From positions 1,736,001 to 1,800,000 of the forward strand of contig NC_132931.1 in NCBI RefSeq assembly GCF_047675955.1: DNA of 64,000 bases. Direction: 5' to 3'. The position numbers and the translations under genes are program-made. Positions 63,363-64,000 of this stretch are shown in pieces. The stretch's first letter is position 1. Every line of letters starts with the position of its first letter. Under the pieces are notes generated by a model. It saw only the letters and a list, made by a program, of their open reading frames with translations, made no database searches and had not been told where the DNA came from. This DNA is from Chlorocebus sabaeus. Its lineage: Eukaryota > Chordata > Mammalia > Primates > Cercopithecidae.

Positions 63363-64000
63363 TCCTTAAGATGTGTTATTAGGTTGCTTGTTTGATGTTT
63401 TCTACTTTCCTCTTAGTACTGCTTTCGCTAGATCACATAGGTTTTGGTATTTTGTGTTTTCATTTCATTTGTTTCAAGATACTTTCGAATTTCCTTCTTA
63501 ATTTCTTCATTGACCCACTGGCCATCCAGGAGCATATTATTTAATTTCCATGTGTTTGTGTAGTTTCCAGAATTTCTCTTATAAATGATTTCTAGTTGTA
63601 TTCCATTGTGGTCAGAGAAGATACTTGATATAATTTCATATTTTTTGAATGTTTTAAGACTTGTTCTGTGGCCTAACATATGGTGTATTTTTGGGAATGA
63701 TTCATGTGATCTGTTAGGTCCATTTGGTCTATAGTGCAGATTAAATCATTTCTTTGTTGGTTTTCCATCTGGATGATCTGTCCAATGCTGAAAGTAGAGT
63801 GTTGAAGTCTCCAGCTATGATTGTATTGGGGTCTGTCTTTCCCTTTAGTTCTAATATTTGCTTTATATATCTCAGTGCTCCAGTGTTGGGTGCATATATA
63901 TTTATAATTGTTACATCATCTTGCTGAATTGACCCTTTGACCTTCTTTGTCTCTTTTTATAGTTCTTGTCTTGAAATCTATTTAGTCTGATTAAGTATAG
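63363..64000 (-). mobile_element. L1 fragment, ORF2 (continues past window)
   Basis: Antisense L1. The minus-strand frame at 63679-63428 reads IISSIFSDHNGIQLE and WVNEEIKKEIRKYLETNE, the end of the ORF2 endonuclease domain with its SDHNG motif. An open 83-codon stretch suggests a primate-age L1. It is cut at the left by the duplicated segment and runs off the right edge. Confidence 0.9.

Overview
The window is nuclear DNA of an Old World monkey (macaque/baboon-type cercopithecid). Alu elements cover well over a third of it. The youngest copies (3281-3587, 3601-3913, 4430-4733, 19461-19754, 20228-20529) carry the 'ctcaagcctg' and 'gatccggccactg' variants and the 'ggcgaggtggcgggcgc' arm that I associate with cercopithecid AluY subfamilies, not human ones. 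Nothing bacterial or viral is present apart from endogenous retrovirus relics. Most apparent open frames are antisense Alu sequence or stop-poor minisatellite.

Layout. 1-10.2 kb: Alu-rich non-coding DNA with nested and tandem Alus and one weak candidate exon (9254-9328). 10.7-11.7 kb: a duplicated block carrying a complete MER1-type hAT transposon with its 8-bp target duplication. 11.9-27.1 kb: old LINE relics broken by MaLR LTRs and Alus, a U6 snRNA pseudogene, a coding-like block on the minus strand (14.66-14.88 kb) and a trimeric Alu. 27.1-28.4 kb: a (CCCCT)n tract and the second copy of the duplicated block, whose MER1 runs into a 5.9-kb GC-rich minisatellite (28.43-34.32 kb). That array has ~32-33-bp units organised in a ~1.13-kb higher-order repeat. 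34.4-37.7 kb: an internally deleted ERV-L-type provirus on the minus strand, with both LTRs, a tRNA-Leu-type primer site and a CCCCT target duplication. 38.3-42.4 kb: a second, older retroviral pol relic on the same strand, cut up by Alus. 42.8-43.2 kb: an RPL31 processed pseudogene. 43.9-49 kb: more Alu and L1.

49.0-49.9 kb: a CA-rich tract followed by a CpG island, the only convincing promoter here. A short ATG-initiated first exon followed by a GTGAGC donor suggests a housekeeping-type gene running rightward, with 50-64 kb as its first intron; I could not name the gene. That stretch holds further Alus, two MIRs, a MADE1 mariner MITE, two short exact non-tandem duplications (62 and 56 bp) and, at the right edge, antisense L1 ORF2.

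The strongest unusual signal is the higher-order minisatellite, followed by the templated-looking short duplications and the Alu insertions that share target sites. I found no evidence for a new protein-coding system.
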